DNA from: Cristatella mucedo
Lineage: Eukaryota > Bryozoa > Phylactolaemata > Cristatellidae
Assembly: GCA_009760855.2 (NCBI GenBank)
Contig: WPIO01000048.1
Coordinates: forward strand, 2,329,001 to 2,393,000
DNA length: 64,000 nucleotides
Direction: 5' to 3'
This document shows, in pieces, positions 1-11,466 of this stretch (its first letter is position 1; each line of letters opens with the position of its first letter). The position numbers were made by a program, and so were the translations under genes. The notes under the pieces are model-generated. The model was not told the origin of the DNA. It did not search any database and was given only the letters and a program-made list of their open reading frames with translations.

Positions 1-484
1 TTCGGCTGCTGCTCGAAGAGTTCCCCTCGCGAACCGGAAAATGCAACCGTACCGTAGGCGGACGCCGCAGCGCATGCGCGCGCGCCCGATCGCCTTTCAA
101 GTCGGCCGAAGCGAGGTGACGGCCGCGTCGCCGCATCGCGCTGCCATTTGATCCGCTCGCATTCCTCGTCAAATCACTCAGCCATTGCGGCGCCTTCGCG
201 GCCAAGCTGTCATTCTCAAATCGCTTTGAATACTGCCCTTTGACCGAGCAGAGTACGGCGGGGCTTTCGACAGCTGAAAGAAACCGCGGTCAACATCTAG
301 CCGCTCAGCGGTCACCCGCTGTGCCTTCTACGTAGACCCGGCACCGGCGGCTGCCACCGCGTACGAGTCAGCTGCGATATCTCTATGAGCGTCGCCTGCG
401 ACGCGCGTTCCCCGCCGTCCTTCCGCAAAAAACGGGCTGTGGCGGCTTCCGCTTCAGGTGTAACGTGCTACAGCATGCCCGCCC

Positions 485-556
485 AGAGTGTATACCCAGG
501 GTTAGAACGGCCTAGGCCACTTTATACCCCATGTGTAAAATATGCTAGGCCAAACT
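485..556 (+). repeat. Dispersed repeat with GGCCTAGG core, copy 1
   Basis: A roughly 70-bp AT/GC-alternating segment containing the palindrome GGCCTAGGCC and TATACCC boxes. Its reverse complement matches 42739-42808 closely over its whole length, and a looser relative lies at 41452-41575. No coding potential. It may be part of a terminal region of an unnamed transposable element. I see nothing recognisable in bases 1-480, which are GC-rich. Confidence 0.6.
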
Positions 557-756
557 AAACTCCTCCGGGTTAAAATGTACACCACCGAAAAGGAAGATGC
601 AGAGTACGACTTTTTTGGTAACTATAACTCATTTAATCATTGCTGATTTCTCAGTAGCAATTATCCAAACAGAGAAAATTCGCAGCAAATTTGCACTGAC
701 ATCCGACGAAGAACTTGCGGCGACATCTAAAATACGTTTAAATGAAAGGAACATTT

Positions 757-870
757 TCAATTTTATCAATTAAAGCAGTTTTCAGAAGCAGGCAAAGCTA
801 GGGTCGCAGTCTGTCAATTTTATCAATTAAAGGAGTTTTCAGAAGCAGGCGAAGCTAGGGTCGCAGTCTG
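757..870 (+). repeat. 57-bp tandem duplication
   Basis: Two adjacent 57-bp copies (757-813 and 814-870) differ at only two positions. Each starts TCAATTTTATC and ends GCAGTCTG. The near identity indicates a recent local duplication in otherwise unannotated sequence. Confidence 0.9.
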
Positions 871-1094
871 CTTCGCAGTGAAGCTGAAGACAAATCTGAA
901 AACAACTTGCGGCGGCTTTTGTGGATTTAAAGCCTAACGCTGGAAAAACTCGCAGGCAGTCACGTTTACAGCCGGAAAGTGAATCATCGGCTCATAAGAT
1001 TTCCTATTGAGCCGAGGTCTGCCCAGAACTACGCAGCATGCACACGCTCCTCGCCGTCTGTAGAGGCGCCGAGTCCCAATTGGCGCATTGCCAC

Positions 1095-1450
1095 GCTTGG
1101 GAGTTTTCTAAAGCGCACACACAGAGCCCGAGCGCTTTCGTTGCGCAAGCGTCAGCCAAGTTTTAGACTTGAGCAACAGTTTTGTAGACAAGACGGCGAG
1201 GCAGGTGAGCGGTCGTAGCGATGAGCGCCTCAAGATAATAACGGGGGATGGGAGCTGAGGATGAGCTGAGGATGAGCTGAGGATGAGCTGAGGATGAGCT
1301 GAGGATGAGCTGAGGATGAGCTGAGGATGGGGAGCCGTGCCAGGCAGGTCGTGCGGCTCCCGTGCGGACTTGCGAGCCGTCGCATAGAGATTGATGCGAG
1401 ATTCGCGTGCGTGCATACGTATCGCCACTCAAAGCTGTTGATGCGATGCG
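1095..1450 (-). mobile_element. LINE-like repeat fragment (minus orientation)
   Basis: The reverse complement aligns with 41590-41820, sharing the segments around CTTGAGGC, CTACAAAACTGTT and the CTCGGGCTCTGTGTG box. Both copies end in sequence like the 3' end of the LINE-B family described at 46.9 kb (ACCGAAAGCC...GGCTGTGAG). This copy is interrupted by the 11-bp minisatellite. It is non-functional, and the family assignment is by internal comparison only. Confidence 0.5.
1252..1328 (+). repeat. 11-bp minisatellite, 7 copies
   Basis: Seven perfect tandem copies of GAGCTGAGGAT. The array sits inside the LINE-like fragment; the equivalent position of the 41.6-kb copy has only a short CCTCAG-type stretch, so the array probably expanded after insertion. 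Its core GAGCTGAGGA is identical to the core of the large array at 36.7-39.0 kb. Confidence 0.95.
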
Positions 1451-1964
1451 TACAATTTGGCCAAATAGAGGGTGAACTCTCGTACGTGTCTCCCCCCCCC
1501 CGGAATGGCGCCACTGAACTGCCAAGCGGCACAATGACGCGCTCGCAACTCCGGCCTCCGGCCTTCGCCTAGAGCTCCAGCTTCAGCGTGCAGCAAAGAA
1601 TGGAGCGCCCCGCCTTCTATTGCCACACGTCAGCGCTTTTACGCCGCCTGGCCGTAGATTATCACATGAGCGGGTCCCAGGCATTATAATGCAGGGGCCG
1701 TGAACAATATTTCGGCAGTCGTAAGCCGGCTGGTCCGGCGCACTGCCACTTTCTAGTGCGCTCGCGGCGAGCCCACTAAAAAGCGAAGACTAACGGACTC
1801 GCATTCGCGCGACTTAGCGAGAGCTAGTGGTCAAAAAGCCAACTACGGCGCATTAAGCGATCGCTTGCTTGGGTGAAGAGCAACTTCTCACTAGCTTGGC
1901 TCGCGGTGGCCCTGTAGGCGGCGGCGATGGCGACGGCTGCGGCGGCGGTCAGCGGCGGTCAGCG

Positions 1965-2070
1965 GGTGAGTACGCACGACATACAAGCCTAGCTGCCGAG
2001 TTTTGGACCAGTTGTAAGCGCCTGATTGCACAGGCCGGTAGACCAGCAAGCAGTAAGTGCATGCTGACGT
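1965..2070 (-). mobile_element. L2-like LINE fragment
   Basis: Plus-strand sequence from ACAAGCCTAGCTGC to CCAGCAAGCAGT matches 10835-10910 of the L2-like LINE copy at 10.2-11.6 kb and 44535-44595. It lies in the LINE coding region on the minus strand and is too short to encode anything. 2070-3060 holds no gene I can support. Confidence 0.65.
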
Positions 2071-3088
2071 CACCTCTAACCATTTTACGCATGTTGTTCA
2101 GTGAGAATGCAACCGCAGACATTTGATCATGCTTCCTTTACAGCAAGTGCATGTTGTCATTGCGACGCCCAATCTGAAATAAGCAATTGCATTAAGTGAG
2201 CAAATCAGCCAATTCGAACCTGGTGAATACGAGACTACGCCGACTTGAGAGTCGCTTCGATCCGGCAGTGGCTTACCATTGTCATTGACTGGCAGTCCGC
2301 GCCGCTGATCTAGTAGCTAGTGCCATGACCTCTTCGCCCCAGTACTAGGGTGGGGGGGGCTTGAGTTCAGCTGGCGATCGGGATTTTCGCCGGTCAATCG
2401 ACGCAAGCCATAACGCCCGGGGGAGAGGGCCCCCCACACTGCAAACACTTTACTCTGGGTGAGTAAGGGCTAAGTAAAGGCTGGGCCAAAGCTGGCCCCG
2501 GGTCGACGCTAAACCACCCCTACGAATAATGTGAATCAGTTCATTGAAAGGGGTAGATTACTTTGAAAGAGATCAGCAGTTGTAGATACCGGAAGAATGA
2601 AGGGAGCAGCATGAAATTGCGGCCATCCAGTGGGAGTCGACCCAAACGAAAGACCCATCAGGCAGTGACCGGAAGCAGGCAGAGCAGTTAGGTATCGCGA
2701 AGGTAACGCGGCACTCTAGCGGTGTCTCGCCCACATTTGTAGCGGCCTTGCTGGCCTTGGCTGAATTTGAGCGCGAACAAGAGCTGTTCGGAGGCGAGCT
2801 AGAACTCCTTTGTCCTGGAGCAGTGAGCCAGAGAGGAGCGTCAGTGCGGTTAGAGAGGACGCGCTTAAGAGCAAGCCAGGAGGCTCTGAGACGAGCGGTG
2901 GCGATTCAGCCTTTAGAATTGGTCCGATACCCGCGGAAGCTGCTGCTAGATGTTGGCTGGCCAGTCAACCTCCGCCTTCACTCTGTCCAAAAAGAATCGT
3001 CTGGAACCCATTCGCCGTTCAAGCTGGACAGAGGTGCCCTTCGAGTGGCCTGGGGACGGTATTAATTCCTCACCGTAATGGGCCCTGG

Positions 3089-3840
3089 TGTCGGGCCCAA
3101 TACCACTAAGCTCTTGCCCCATTGTCTCAGCTAAGTATTTAAGAGTCGAGCGACGCTCGCTCTGGGTCTTTTGTCTTTGGTCTCTTCTGGTCTTCTGTCC
3201 GGCTCTGCGCTTCGACGCCGTCGGACTCGTTTCTCTGAAAGCGAGGGAGGAGGGCTGGCTGTCCTCCGACGATGGACGGAACAGGACAAGACAGCGCTAG
3301 GATGATTCGGTGGACTCCACCGAATACGGTCGTATCGCGCCCGAGCTGGCATTCTGTGTTTCTTTTGTGTTTTGTGTGTGCGCGCTAGCACGTGGTCTCG
3401 GCATAGGGATTTGCCGGTGCGGCATTAGACGTAGTTGACGTGTGTGGAGGCCTAGTTCTCCGGTTAGGGTTTAGGCTCCAGTTTGAGCTCCGTCTATTTG
3501 GGTCGTTCCCCAGAGTAGATGTAAGTAGCGTAAGTGTGGATACGTGTTTCCTCCGCAAGAGTGCTTAAGTTGGCGTGTTTGGAGTATTCCTGCCGCACTG
3601 GTGGAAACCGAGTCCTAGTTCTCCGGTTAGGGTTTAGGCTCCGGTTCGCGCTTTAGTGTGGAGAAGTATTCGCTCCGCAAGACTGGTGGTGCTGTTGAGA
3701 ATGTGCGAGGAGTGTGGAGATAAAGCTGAGCTAGACGCGCAGCGACTTTGTGCGCTTGCGAATAAAGTTCACTAAAATCCCAAATTTGTGTGTCTCGCTT
3801 TCCAATTCACGCCGCGGACTCACGACCCCCTTTAGTAACA
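3089..3840 (+). mobile_element. Possible solo or truncated LTR
   Basis: The segment starts TGTCGGG and ends AGTAACA. It contains a TATA-like TATTTAAG near 3136 and an AATAAA polyadenylation signal at 3761, about 80 bp before the end, which is the order expected in an LTR read on the plus strand. A 29-bp identical block occurs twice inside it (3451-3479 and 3614-3642). Just downstream, TCGGCGCCAGAA near 3850 resembles, imperfectly, a lysine-type primer-binding site. No partner LTR and no gag or pol were found, so this is inference from layout. Confidence 0.33.
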
Positions 3841-4107
3841 GTAAGCAGGTCGGCGCCAGAAACGCTCGTTTCGTGGCGGCCAGCTTATTGCGCGTAGGCG
3901 CGCACCGAACGGCAGTAGGCGCTAGGCTACGCCGCTAGGTGAGCGGCAGGTCAAGCCTACGCCGCCGAGCCTTCGGCGTTACACATTTATACAGTTATAC
4001 AGATACACGATCATCAAGCTAGAGCACACCGAGATTCGACGTCTTGAAAACGTAAACGTAAATTTAAATTCCAAGTTCCAAAACTTTCTGCCGAGTGGGG
4101 GAAAGCA

Positions 4108-4190
4108 GTGAACTCTCAGCAGCTTAATTGGTAGAGCACTAGACTGATAATCCAGCGATTGCGGGATCGTTTCCCGCTCAAGTTATAATC
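4108..4190 (+). pseudogene. tRNA-Ile(GAT)-like pseudogene or SINE head
   Basis: The sequence has a D-arm-like TTAATTGGTAGAGC, an anticodon loop CTGATAA (anticodon GAT) and a perfect T-stem GCGGG...CCCGC. The T loop (ATCGTTT) deviates from TTCGANN, the anticodon stem has a mismatch, and only about four acceptor pairs form. These defects favour a pseudogene or tRNA-derived repeat over a working tRNA. Confidence 0.4.
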
Positions 4191-4758
4191 CTCTTTCGGC
4201 CCGCACTCCCACGACAGAGAGCCTTCGCTCGATCTGCGCTTTTGACGCTCAAAAATTGGCCATCGTTCGATCCATATTCGAGTAGCCCGGATTGGAGTAG
4301 CGCGGATTGGAAGCTGCGGCTCTGGCTTATCCGCGTGCGTCCGTCCGTCCGTCCGGCTGCCCTTCCTTCTTCGTGAAAGATTCTGGCGAATTAACCCGCT
4401 ACGCCGCTTCCTCCAAAATACCTCGCAAGGGCATCCCTTCGACTGACACCCTACCTACCTACCTACCTCCGGGTGACTAATGGCATGCCAAGAGAAAGCG
4501 ATTGGATAGCGTAGCATCCTGGTTCACCTGCGGGCGGCAGCCTTTGACGCTAGCATTGTGAGATCCGGCTCGGAGACCAATTTAGAAACGATCGCTCTGG
4601 CCGACGAGGCTCGCGTCTGACTTGAGCCGTGTCCGCGTCTGATCGCGTCCAGTTCGCATTGTTTAGCGGACATCTAGCCCACGCGCTCTGTCTTTGCAGG
4701 CCCACTTTCACGAGCCGTTTTCAGTGCAGCGTGGCCTCTTGAGACGGTCGCTCGCTCG

Positions 4759-4792
4759 CGGGGGGGGGGGAGGCTCGCGGGGGGGGGGGGGC
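4759..4792 (+). repeat. Two long G runs in a short tandem repeat
   Basis: Two G tracts of at least ten bases, each preceded by GGCTCGCG or GCTCGC, are followed by a third GCTCGCGG. Such tracts can form G-quadruplexes and are prone to slippage and sequencing error. Overlapping ORFs on the minus strand encode low-complexity proline-rich peptides and are not genes. Confidence 0.7.
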
Positions 4793-4890
4793 AGGCTCGC
4801 GGCGGTTCGAGAGGATGCTGTCGCTTCTGCTGCCGAAGAAGAAATTGAGCAGCGTCGGTAAATAAATAAAAAATACCAATGAAAAATACC

Positions 4891-5065
4891 AGCTGATTTA
4901 ACATCCTCTTTTTGTATAGCGACAGCAGGGACCTTGACGGCTATCACCACCGCTTGCAGTGGCGATAAAGGATTGCCCACCGCAGGATTCGAGCCCACGA
5001 CCTCGACCTGGGGGCCGAGGTCATGAAAATCAACCGCCTTACCTAGTGAGCCGTTACGGCTCACC
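4891..5065 (-). mobile_element. SINE1 copy (tRNA-derived)
   Basis: Minus-strand copy of the family best seen at 57443-57615. Read on the minus strand it has GAGCCGTAACGGCTCAC, box A-like TAGGTAAGGCGG, box B-like GGGCTCGAATCC, then GTGGGCAATCC and a 3' part ending in a pyrimidine or AT-rich tail. The anticodon-arm palindrome is partly degraded here. Confidence 0.75.
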
Positions 5066-5310
5066 TTAAATTCCTGCGGTAGCTCAAGCACTCGCGATCT
5101 CGGATGTAGGCGTGCTAACTTAGTGCGTAGAGCTGGTATCCGTGACTTGAGCATTCACAAGTGGCGGTCAAGCGGCACCGCGGTCAAACCGTCGCGGAGT
5201 AATTCGACTGTCCTCTCCGACGATTGCCTGGCGTGCAAAGGCTTTTGCAAAAAAACAGCCTTCACACCTAGTTGCCACACTCGATCCTCATTCACGATTA
5301 GGGACTTTGT

Positions 5311-5452
5311 CCGGTCGGGTCTTGGCGTAGTGGGAAAATACGCGAACAGCATGCCTGGGTAGCGGGTTCGAGTCCTGCGACGTAAGCAAATCCTTTTTGC
5401 CAGCAGCAGCCACCAGCGGTTTGATTGCAGCTGCCACTCTTCTAAAGAGAGC
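5311..5452 (+). mobile_element. tRNA-derived SINE-like element
   Basis: A box A-like TGGCGTAGTGGG and a box B-like GGGTTCGAGTCC sit about 35 bp apart, the spacing of an internal RNA polymerase III promoter. They are followed by a GCAGCTGCCACTCTTC tail segment. It differs from SINE1 and SINE2 elsewhere in the window. Only one convincing copy is seen, so assignment as a SINE is inferred from the promoter boxes. Confidence 0.45.
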
Positions 5453-5984
5453 GAGGCTGACGAGTCAGCAACCCTGTATCCACTTCGTTTACTTACCACA
5501 GTGACTAACCGAAGATCTTGCTAGTTCTTTGACGATCTCTGAGCTGTAGTACTTGATATTTGTAGTACGACTGCCGAAAAAAAAGCATTCTCTTGGGGCA
5601 TCTAAAAGTCGGCGCCCTAATAATGGCTGCCAAGTTGGTCTTCAAAATGCGAGGACATTAGCAATGTGCACCCCATGTTAAAGGCACCGCGATGGCTTCA
5701 TTGGTCGATTGGCGTATGCAGCGCTACGAAGTTCTACCACTCAACCTCGAGGAGGTCAGCCGGGGCTTGATTACTACGAACTCGTGGCAGAGTTGCTGAG
5801 CAAGTTGTAGACCCCTTGTGATCGCCAGGTATAATCTCGGGATAATCACTTAGCGGCTTCTCCCTTTGTAGTTTACGACCTGCGGTGACAGGAGCTATCG
5901 CTCTCCGGGTCCTCGAGTGTGTAACTCGCCGCCACAATTCCTTCGCAAAGCCAGCACTCGCTCGCCTGCCGCAGACTCGGGCAC

Positions 5985-6050
5985 TTTATTTCTAGCATTG
6001 CTGCGTTGCAACTTCTACGCTACGCAATATCTGACTCGGCCTCTCCTCCT
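5985..6050 (+). mobile_element. LINE-B 3' coding fragment
   Basis: The reading frame CNFYATQYL matches the CYFYATHYLNC frame of LINE-B copies at 46.9 and 51.3 kb. The fragment runs into a CTC-rich simple repeat at 6045-6110. It is a short dead fragment. From 6110 to 7060 I see no gene. Confidence 0.5.
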
Positions 6051-7065
6051 CCTCCTCCTCACGGTCTCATCAGACTCCGCCTCCTCGCCCCTGCTCCGCC
6101 TCGCTTCTCCGCCTCCTCGCGTCTCCTTCTCAGAGGCGTAGTGAGACCTTCCGGCACCCTTGTCAAAAATTGCTGCAAAATAGCTCCATCACAGAAGAAA
6201 TGCAAAAACCGCACGCTAGCAACTATATGGAGTTGAGAAAGTTTCATTAACTTTAGTAAAGTTATCACAGCTTTAACTTAGGTGAATGTTTCTGGCCTTC
6301 AATGTGGCAAACTGGTCTATTGCAGTTTGAAAATCAATATTTTCCAGTGTTTCTTTCTCTATGCTTAACGATGCCAAATCGGAGAGTCGATCTTACCTCA
6401 TTGATGCTCTCAGATGAGACAGGATTATCTTCAACTTGTTACAGAAACGTTCACACAACTGGCTACTGATACATCTAAAGTGAGAAGAACGTGCAAGGCA
6501 ACTCTCAAATGAGATAATGCATCGTCTCCGTAACTCACAATGGAAGACTTGAGTTCCAGTGGTGTCTTCATTGCCGAGTCATGACGTTTCATGAGAAGAA
6601 TTTTTTGTGAGACGCAGTGCTGCCGTGAAGCCATTCACTAGTCAATGGTCAAGAAAATTACGGTATTTTATTACCGCAGCCGACAAACGTAACGTGGACC
6701 GTGTCCAAATATGGAAACACGGACTAAGAACTAGTAAGAAACGGGTCCAATACATAGTAGTCCTTAATAAATACTATTGGCTGAGGTACAGCCAATCAGC
6801 TGTAGTCTGCAGCTCCAAGAATAGCCGGTCTCCTGAGTCAGTGATGCACTGAAGGTCAAGGTGAAATAATCCGACACAATAGCTGTGATGCGGATTCAGC
6901 CAACATTTTTGTCGCACATTTCGTTGTATAGCTCTGTTCCATCAACGTCTGAACGATAGAAGCCTCCAAAATCTAAGCATTTCTTGCTCAGTCTGTTATG
7001 ATCAATTGTCTTCAAAAGCTTCTCAACTTCCAACAATAAACCGAATTTGGCTTCATGATAATTTT

Positions 7066-7600
7066 AACAATAATAATTCATTCGTGATAGTGACCTCATA
7101 GAACTCAACCTGCTTCTAGGCTTGCTGCATTTGCTGCAAGGAAGCACGAGCGAACGGTAAGTGACACCATGCTCGACAATCAACAAGAACAACATGGTTG
7201 TGGATGACATGCACAGGGTCTGCATACAAGCTTAGTTAGTGACAGCATGCACAGTGTCAGCATGCATAAGAAAATTAAGGAAAAATGACAGGGACTTACT
7301 AAATGCTGCTATAAATAGATGCGTTTTTAGTTTTTCATGTGGACATTACAGGAGATGTTGTGATGCAAGTCGGCAGTGATTTCTAGGCTTTGCGAACATA
7401 CGAACTAATAGCGGTCTCCGAAGGATTTGAGATTTGTACGAGGTATGGGTAAAAAGTTAGATTCCGAAAAGTGGGTGGTACGATGCTTAGCTTATCGGGT
7501 GTGTAGATCAGATAGGTACGCTGGAACCAAAGAATCAAGGGACCTAAATGTGAGCGACAAAAACCTTGAAGTCAATCCGTTGCTTGTCTCTGTTTCCTTC
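7066..7600 (-). mobile_element. L2-like LINE, 3' part
   Basis: The plus strand begins with AATAATAATTC (the tail) and then follows the same order of blocks as the 10.24-kb copy: ACCTCATAGAACTC, TTTGCTGCAAGG, the CATGCACAGGGTC block, GCAGCATGCACAGTGTCAG, and the region coding for the reverse transcriptase C-terminus (AACATACGAAC, GGTCTCCGAAGG, TTCGAAAAG-type blocks). Frameshifts and stops break the reading frame. 7600-8200 shows nothing recognisable. Confidence 0.75.
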
Positions 7601-8199
7601 GGCGGATTCCTTGTTCAAATGCATCTCTACACAATTCACGTATCCTTTTAGCATTTACTAGTGATCCCTGACACAGGTTTTCTCGAAGCCTTGACAAGTT
7701 CATCTTTGGATCCTGCAGCCTTTTCTAAACGAGGTCAATATTCTTTAGATGTTGTACCAAAATAGCAACAGATCCAAAAGGTTGAAGTTCAAAATTCGAT
7801 GTATGAGACTTCCAGCTTCGCTTCTTGTTTTAAGTGTTCCACTTAGGGTCTCAGATAGTTGCTCCAAAAGACTTACAATGCTGTTCAGTCCATAATTGGT
7901 AGCTTTTGCAGTCTCCGCTCCTGCACTCCACCTTATAGCAGAATCACGTTTGACAGTGATGGCTAAGACTTTCTTCAGTTCTTCCCACCTCAGAGTGGGT
8001 CTTGAAAAGAATAAGAAGGTGCTCTCTATTGTTCCTCACAAGGTAGTAACAACGGATACTTGACTTGCTTGCAGCATGAACCCCTGCCACGTTCAAGCTG
8101 TAGTTATCACAACTTACATAAAATGCCTTCTCATTTCCGGAAGGTATTCTCTTTTGGACACCTGGCAAGTGTCACGGCAAACATCTGGCAAGCCTTATA

Positions 8200-9950
8200 G
8201 TGTGTCGGTGCTCAGCCACGGCACGCTGGCTCGTCCATGACGCGGCGTAGCAGGCCGGGCTAGCCCTTGACGCAATGCAGCCCGCCTGCGGCTGGCAGGA
8301 TAAGGGGCGAGCGGACGGTGAGGGCCGACTCCACTCGTCGCAACGGGCGTTGCTGTGCAGGAGCGGATGTTGGAATGCAGGCAATTGAGACGCCAGCAGG
8401 CCGAGACCTGCCTAAGCTACGCAGCGGCGCCCTGCGAGCGACGACGCTGCTGCTCGGCAGCGAACGGTCGGGGGGGGGGGGCGCCGCAGCTGTCGTTGGC
8501 AACCTTGACTATGCTAGGCCGACTGGCCCCGCGACGAAATTTCTGTGCGGGCGGGCGAGCAGGCGGGATCGATCTCTAATGGGAAGGGTGGGTTTGGGCA
8601 GACCTATCCAGAATGTTACGATTCAGCCGTCCGCAGGAAGCACAGGGTCGATGAAAAGACGCGTACGCACGGCGCGAGCGGACAGATTCGCGCGGCACGG
8701 CTGGACGGAAGCCTCCGCTGCAAGACAGTACTGCCGCTGATGCAACCGAGGCCGGGACGCGCGCTCTGCTGCGCGTCCGTGCGCACTGCCGCACACTCAA
8801 GCCTAAAAGTAAGATCGATCCTTTCGCCATGACGAATCTTGGCGGTTCTAGTAGCGCTGGCGATTTAACATTCAGGGCTCGAGCTTAAAAGTGAGACTGG
8901 TCATTTCGCTGCGAAGAAGCCACGCGTTTCTGGTAGGTCTCTAATTTTGATTCTAATTTTTAACTCTAATTTCAGCCGACCTATCGGACTCGGCTTATCT
9001 TACCAAAGTCCGCATCCCCGACGCAACTGCCGGCAGCCGACCACTGACTAATCGGGCTATCTCGTCTCATCTCCGGCCTTTCTCGTCTGCGCCGCCCCTC
9101 GTCTGCGCGTGTCTGCATTGCCGCCGCCGATCGGCGGCCGATCGCAGCCACTCGCTGTGAGACGGCGCCACAGGCGGCTGCCTGCTGCAAGCGCGCGTCT
9201 GCGAACGTCAGTCGCCGGCCAGCTCATGCGGAGTCATCTATTTATTTGTTGAGCTCACTTTCGGCTACGAGAGCAGTGCCCGCAGCGGCTACTGCAGCAC
9301 CGTTACGTCGTCGTTTGGCGCCACAGAGCGAGCTCACTTCCCGCTCCTCGCATTCTATTCGTCGCTCATCCCGCTATGGGCACCGTGCACATAGCCGAAA
9401 GTGAGCTGGCAAGCTGTGAACAAGCGGCGCGAGGTTCGACGATCCCGCGAGACTGTGCGAAGCGGCGCGCCGGCTTTCGCGGCGGCTTCCGCCGTCCTGC
9501 AACGCTGCGGAGACTGTATCCCTGCGCTAGCAGCACTGCTGCCGACCGCCGGGCAGCACGACGTCGGCTGCTGCCAAATCTTCGCCGCCAAGGCCGCCGT
9601 TTACCCCTGCTGGGCAGCTGCGGCCGCCGGGGCTCTTTGCTGCGAGGAGGCTGGCAAGCTGCGGCCGCCGGGGCTCTTTCCTGCGAGCTGCGGCCGCCCC
9701 TCGCTATTGCGTTCGACGGTCGGACGGTTCGCGCGGAGTGCGAGCCCGCCAGTACGTTCGCGCGAACGGTCGAACGCTGGCCCCAGTCGCAGCGCGTCCT
9801 GCTGCTGCTGTCGCATATGCGACGCGTGCACTGTTGGTCAGAGGCTGTCGCTTGGTTCCGCCGCCTTGCCATGGCGAAGGGCGATAGCTAGCTGCGTATA
9901 CTCAGCTCGCTGCAATTCCCACGCCAGCTGGCTTACGCTGCGCTGGTAAG
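8200..9950. other. GC-rich block without a supported gene
   Basis: Composition is GC- and CpG-rich. Open frames exist on both strands at once, which is expected from the composition, and their products are Ala/Arg/Ser-rich low complexity. A 30-bp unit is duplicated at 9617-9646 and 9658-9687, giving closely spaced NotI-type GCGGCCGC sites. Perfect 16-bp inverted arms lie at 9252-9267 and 9392-9407. The block could be a CpG island or promoter, but no exon is recognisable. Confidence 0.4.
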
Positions 9951-10465
9951 CCGCGGCGGCTAGATTGTGCGACGGACCTTGAGATCAGTAGTAGGACGTT
10001 CCCTAATGACAACTGTCTGAAACAAGACAGGCCACAATCCATAGCACAGCACAGCTCACACATGGACATCTGAATCCGCAGCTCAACTCAGCGACCTGCG
10101 CTTTGCGCTTCGAGCGAGACGGTTGCACTCTGGGTTTTCGGACCCGCGAGCTTCGCGCGCCATGGCTGGCGCCGCCCATCGCGCCTCCCGCGGCCTAGGG
10201 TCAACGTAAGAGCTAGCTATGCGAATGCGTTCTAACAATGAGAATAATAATTCACTTGATAAAGCGCCCTCAGAGAACTCAATCACTCTCTAGGCGCTTT
10301 ACATTTGCTGTAAAGTGAAATGCAATTGAATGGTAAGTAAAATCATGCTTGAAAAACAAACAAAATGAATAATATGGTTAAGGGTGACAAGCACAGGGTC
10401 AGCATGCGAATGTGGTTAGTGGCAGCATGCACAGTGTCAGCACGCATAAGTACATCAAGGACGAA

Positions 10466-11302
10466 TCACAGGGACCCGCTAAATGCTGTCCTAAATGGGT
10501 GTGTTTTTAGGTTCCTTTTAAATGTGGTCAGGTCAGGGGATGTTTTGACGCAGGTCGGGAGGGAGTTCCAGGCTTTGGGAGCATACGAACTAAATGCACG
10601 GTCTCCAAAGAATTTAAAGTTTGTACGAGGTATTTCTAGACTGTTGGATTCGGAAAAGCGGGTGGTACGATGCTTGGCCTGATGGGGTAGTATATCTGAA
10701 AAATAGGCTGGAGCCATAGAATGAAGGGACCTAAAGGTGAGCGACAAAACCTTGAAGTCAGTCCGTTGCTTGACTGGTAGCCAGTGCAGGTCGGCGAGAA
10801 GTGGAGTAACGTGGCAACTGCGAAGCTCACGACAGACAAGCCTAGCTGCGGAGTTTTGCACCAGCTGCAATCGCCTGATCGCACATGCTGGTAGGCCAGT
10901 AAGCAGTGAGTTGCAGAAGTCGAGACGGGATGTCACGAATGCATGGACCAACTTGGACGTGGTATCCTTATCTAAACAAGCCCGAATTTTAGCAATGTTA
11001 TGAAGCTGAAAAAAGGCAGATTTGACTGTGGAGCTGATATGGTCGTCCAACGAGAGGTCGATTTGGAAAATGACACCTAGATTTCGAGCTAATTTTACTG
11101 GAGATATGCTGGCAGAGCCAATTTTGAGTGTCAGCCTTTCCAATTTCTGAATCACACTCGGTTTGCCCATAACTAGTAAGTTAATTTTATCATCGTTTAG
11201 TTTTAGAAAATTTGCTGCCATCCCTGTGCCGATGTCATCAATGCATGCAGCAAGTGAGTTGAGAGAATTTGAGGTGCTCGAAGGCTGGGAGGATCCAAGC
11301 AA
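10466..11302 (-). pseudogene. LINE reverse transcriptase, C-terminal part
   Basis: A 278-residue frame that continues the RT of the same LINE. It includes NFLKLNDDKINLLVMG (residues about 32-47), LGVIF, and the conserved C-terminal CR1/L2 blocks TSRLDFCNSLLTGLP, LLADLHWLPVKQR, APAYFSDIL and FGDRAFSSYAPKAWNSLP. These blocks follow the palm and belong to the thumb and linker. The real protein would begin upstream; the separation from the YADD part is a frameshift in this copy. The RT would reverse-transcribe element RNA at a nicked target site in the nucleus. Confidence 0.88.
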
Positions 11303-11466
11303 AGGTACAACTGAGTGTCATCCGCATAGAAGTGAAAGTCTAAATTGTGCTTGGCAATCACACCAGCAAGAGGGAGAGTATAAACCGTGAAAAGAATCGG
11401 ACCTAGCACTGAGCCATGAGGTACTCCATATTTCAGAGGTACCTCAGATGATCTTTGTCCATTCAC
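11203..11466 (-). pseudogene. LINE reverse transcriptase, catalytic palm part
   Basis: Within the LINE. The frame contains GVPHGSVLGPILF (RT motif for primer grip and nucleotide contact in non-LTR elements) at about residues 14-26 and the catalytic FYADDTQL box at about residues 46-53. YADD is the RT active site typical of CR1/L2/jockey elements. Upstream, another stretch in the same sense encodes LQWFRSYLSGR, also standard for this clade. The frame is lost at about 11250-11300, where the downstream part continues in another frame. Confidence 0.85.

Noticed and set aside
9366-9949. Several 170-180-codon frames on both strands
   Set aside because: Composition-driven; mutually overlapping and without motifs. 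Retained only as a GC-rich block.
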